Below are positions 62,202 to 64,000 of a DNA stretch of 64,000 nucleotides, piece by piece; position 1 is the stretch's first letter, and each line of letters begins with the position of its first letter. This DNA is from a bacterium MS4 (GTDB taxonomy: Bacteria; Bacillota; Clostridia; Oscillospirales; Acutalibacteraceae), in NCBI GenBank assembly GCA_000752215.1, contig CCFG01000009.1, positions 1-64,000 of the forward strand, given 5' to 3'. The notes under the pieces were generated by a model. That model did no database searches, was not told the origin of the DNA, and worked only from the letters and a program-made list of their open reading frames with translations. Both the position numbers and the translations under genes were made by a program.

Positions 62202-62975
62202 ATGAGCGGATTACTGTCTATCAATCACATCAAGAAAAATTTTATCATCGATAAAAAACAGGTGGAAGTCCTTTCAGATATCAGCCTGGAGGTAAACAAA
62301 GGGGAATTCATCAGCATTATCGGTTCGAGCGGATGCGGAAAAAGCACGCTGCTGAAGCTGATCATCGGGCTGGAAAGCGCGACGGACGGACAGATTACTC
62401 TGGACGGCAAGCCCCTTGTGGAGCCTTCGGAGCTGTGCGGCATGGTCTTTCAGGAATCTAGGCTGTTTCCCTGGTTCAACGTGGAGCAAAATATTGACTT
62501 CGGTATCCCGAAAAGCGTCGGCGCGGCGGAGCGAAAAAAACGGATTGACGAGCATATCGCGCTGGTGGGGCTCACCGAGTTTACAAAGGCCAGGCCGAAC
62601 CAGCTTTCGGGCGGAATGCAGCAAAGGGTCAGCATCGCCAGGGCGCTTGTCGGACAGCCTGAACTGCTGCTGCTCGACGAGCCCTTCGGAGCCCTCGACG
62701 CCCTGACCCGCATCAATATGCAGCAGGAGATCCTGCGTATCTGGGAGGCGGAGAAAACAACGATGGTGCTTGTCACCCACGATATTGACGAAGCGATTTA
62801 CTTGGGGGACCGGGTGGTGGTCATGTCCAAGCGCCCCGGGGCCATCAAAAAGATCATCCCTGTGGAGCTTTCCCGCCCCCGCAGCCGGACGAGTGAAAAC
62901 TTTGCCGTCATGCGCCAGAAGGTATACCGCGAATTTCTGGAGGAATCCGAAATCACGCCGGATTACTATATCTGA
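62202..62975 (+). CDS. ABC transporter ATPase, SsuB/TauB-like
   Basis: 257-residue ATPase. Walker A GSSGCGKST, Q-loop VFQESRLFPW, signature LSGGMQQRVSIA and Walker B LLLLDEPFGALDAL are all intact. GAGGGGGTAGCT precedes ATG 62202. It energises the uptake system. Its gene ends the operon, before the two-way terminator at 62994. Confidence 0.92.
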   Translation: MSGLLSINHIKKNFIIDKKQVEVLSDISLEVNKGEFISIIGSSGCGKSTLLKLIIGLESATDGQITLDGKPLVEPSELCGMVFQESRLFPWFNVEQNIDFGIPKSVGAAERKKRIDEHIALVGLTEFTKARPNQLSGGMQQRVSIARALVGQPELLLLDEPFGALDALTRINMQQEILRIWEAEKTTMVLVTHDIDEAIYLGDRVVVMSKRPGAIKKIIPVELSRPRSRTSENFAVMRQKVYREFLEESEITPDYYI

Positions 62976-62990
62976 GAATCCTGAGAAACC

Positions 62991-63031
62991 AAAGACAGCC
63001 GTTCCGGCATTTGCCGGAACGGCTGTCTTTT
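62991..63031. terminator. Bidirectional terminator between the ABC operon and the ThiS-like gene
   Basis: GACAGCCGTTCCGGCA and its complement TGCCGGAACGGCTGTC flank a TT loop (62994-63027). TTTTC follows on the plus strand and TTTGGTTTC on the minus strand. Confidence 0.85.
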
Positions 63032-63042
63032 CAACGCTTTCA

Positions 63043-63264
63043 TCATGCGATTTTTTTGTACTGCCCACCGCCCATGTAATAAAGAAACTCCACACGGTCT
63101 CCGTCCCGGACGGGGATAGAGCTGAAATCCTTCCGGCTGATGATCTCATCATTCAGCTGCACCGTTACATATTCCTGCATATCGACCTCGGTCTTTTCCA
63201 GGAGCTCCTGAACGGACATTTCCGCTTCAAAACTGTTTTGCTTGCCGTTGATCGTAATTATCAT
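63043..63264 (-). CDS. ThiS/MoaD-like sulfur carrier with a C-terminal tail
   Basis: 73-residue ubiquitin-like carrier: MIITINGKQNSFEAEMSVQ and PVRDGDRVEFLYYMGGG. In ThiS and MoaD the chain ends at Gly-Gly, which is adenylated and sulfurated. Here three glycines are followed by QYKKIA and the stop. The tail would block thiocarboxylate formation unless it is cut off, as known for QbsE and HcyS carriers. It lies two bases after the MoeB/ThiF gene and is surely its partner. Confidence 0.88.
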   Translation of the reverse strand: MIITINGKQNSFEAEMSVQELLEKTEVDMQEYVTVQLNDEIISRKDFSSIPVRDGDRVEFLYYMGGGQYKKIA

Positions 63265-63266
63265 AG

Positions 63267-64000
63267 CTAAATCTCCTTACTTTCTTCGTGCCGGCCGGCA
63301 GGTGAAAAACTGCACGCCTTCAGTTCATAGTCGATCAGATGAGTGATGGTCGGGTGGTCTCCGCAAACCGCGCATTCAGGGTCACGGGTGATTTTAATTT
63401 TACGGAACTCCATTTTCGCCGCGTCGTAAGTAAGCAGGCTCCCGTTCAGCAGATCGCCGACTCCCAGCAGATACTTTATCGCCTCGGCCGCCTGAATCGT
63501 TCCGATGACGCCGCCCATGACCCCCAGCACCCCGGCCTGCTGGCAGGTCGGAACGGCGTCCGGCGGCGGGGGATTTTTAAATACGCAGCGGTAGCAGGGG
63601 CCTTCCCCGGGAAGGAACGTCATGGTCTGCCCCTGAAAACGGATGATTCCCGCGTGTGAAAAGGGCTTTTTCAGCATGACGCAGGCGTCGTTGATCAGAA
63701 ATTTCACGGGGAAATTGTCCGTGCCGTCGATGATGAAGTCGTAATCCCGGTCCCTGATAATATCCAAAATGTTTGCCGAAGTCGCATACTCGTGGTACGT
63801 AACGACGTCTACGTCGGGGTTCATCTGGTTGATCGTCTCTTTGCCGGAGAGTACCTTCGGCTTGCCGACGTCCTGCGTGCCGTGGATAATCTGGCGCTGC
63901 AGGTTGGAAAGGTCCACGGAATCCGCGTCGACCAGGCCGATGGTGCCCACGCCTGCGGCGCCCAGATACATGGCGGCGGGCGCGCCCAGCCCCCCGGTGC
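63267..64000 (-). CDS. MoeB/ThiF/HesA-family adenylyltransferase (5' end outside window)
   Basis: Adenylyltransferase that activates the carboxy end of the ThiS-like carrier. Visible blocks are the end of the GXGXXG loop (GGLGAPAAMYLGAAG), VDADSVDLSNLQRQI, IDGTDNFPVKFLIND, the zinc ligands in CYRCVF and CAVCGDHP, and the catalytic-cysteine loop VPTCQQAGVLGVMGG. The N-terminus is outside the window. It could serve thiamine, molybdopterin or a dedicated sulfur pathway; the tailed carrier and nearby sulfonate-like transporter hint at the last. Confidence 0.92.
   Translation of the reverse strand, partial: TGGLGAPAAMYLGAAGVGTIGLVDADSVDLSNLQRQIIHGTQDVGKPKVLSGKETINQMNPDVDVVTYHEYATSANILDIIRDRDYDFIIDGTDNFPVKFLINDACVMLKKPFSHAGIIRFQGQTMTFLPGEGPCYRCVFKNPPPPDAVPTCQQAGVLGVMGGVIGTIQAAEAIKYLLGVGDLLNGSLLTYDAAKMEFRKIKITRDPECAVCGDHPTITHLIDYELKACSFSPAGRHEESKEI

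Overview
The window looks like chromosome from a spore-forming, anaerobic Firmicute of the Clostridia, most likely in the Ruminococcaceae/Oscillospiraceae direction. Support comes from AGGAGG-type ribosome sites throughout, many TTG/GTG/CTG starts, sporulation-linked genes (Tgl transglutaminase, GerAB-type permease), flavodiiron and rubredoxin oxygen-defence proteins, split CoaB/CoaC and Rrf2 regulators. Base composition is a little over half G+C by eye. No tRNA, rRNA, CRISPR array, insertion sequence or prophage was recognised. The species is inferred, not proven.

Layout. 1-1589 (minus): 3'-truncated tgl and an unknown partner. 1692-3085: coaB-coaC. 3110-8111: a metal/redox island with a DUF2318 protein, an HMA-SafE-double-cupredoxin fusion, a CC-motif mini-protein and an OmpR-type two-component system; two genes share a matching direct-repeat box over the promoter. 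8298-12402: a PAS/GGDEF/HD-GYP protein, a rhodanese and Pta. 12766-15935: cysteine/methionine sulfur genes (CymR-like Rrf2, a cystathionine gamma-lyase/synthase-type enzyme, CysK) around two divergent promoters with structured leaders. 15972-20447: flavodoxin, a cysteine-bearing Rrf2, an acyl-CoA dehydrogenase/ETF-alpha/rubredoxin triple fusion and FprA.

21597-32756: a nearly self-contained phosphotransferase (PTS) system with its own HPr, PRD regulator and enzyme I, then galactitol-type EIIA/EIIB/EIIC, two dehydrogenases, a class II aldolase and an iron alcohol dehydrogenase, read as polyol uptake, oxidation, aldol cleavage and aldehyde reduction. 33017-43730: a GntR-controlled nucleoside cluster with a BMP lipoprotein, NupABC-like ABC transporter, cysteine hydrolase, PfkB kinase, nucleoside phosphorylase, BtpA/SgcQ protein, a second iron alcohol dehydrogenase and a stand-alone TrpA-like protein. 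This looks like a complete but undescribed nucleoside-breakdown route. 44033-47500: a sortase-anchored adhesin.

47813-55431: a PRD regulator, metallohydrolase, PRD mini-protein, SFCGS, DUF4312, DUF4311, DUF4310, DgaE, DgaF and a second HPr. The dga-type enzymes imply breakdown of an amino-sugar acid phosphate, while the DUF proteins form a candidate unrecognised transporter with PTS-like traits. 55580-64000: orphan GerAB-type permease, a candidate small RNA, metK, an SsuABC-like transporter interleaved with a radical SAM enzyme (CX9CX2C) and a flavin-binding protein, and on the minus strand a MoeB/ThiF enzyme with a ThiS-like carrier that has a tail after its glycines.

The strongest candidates for undescribed biology are the nucleoside cluster with BtpA and TrpA-like enzymes, the SFCGS/DUF43xx module with its own HPr, the radical SAM/ABC operon, and the metal island with its shared regulator box.
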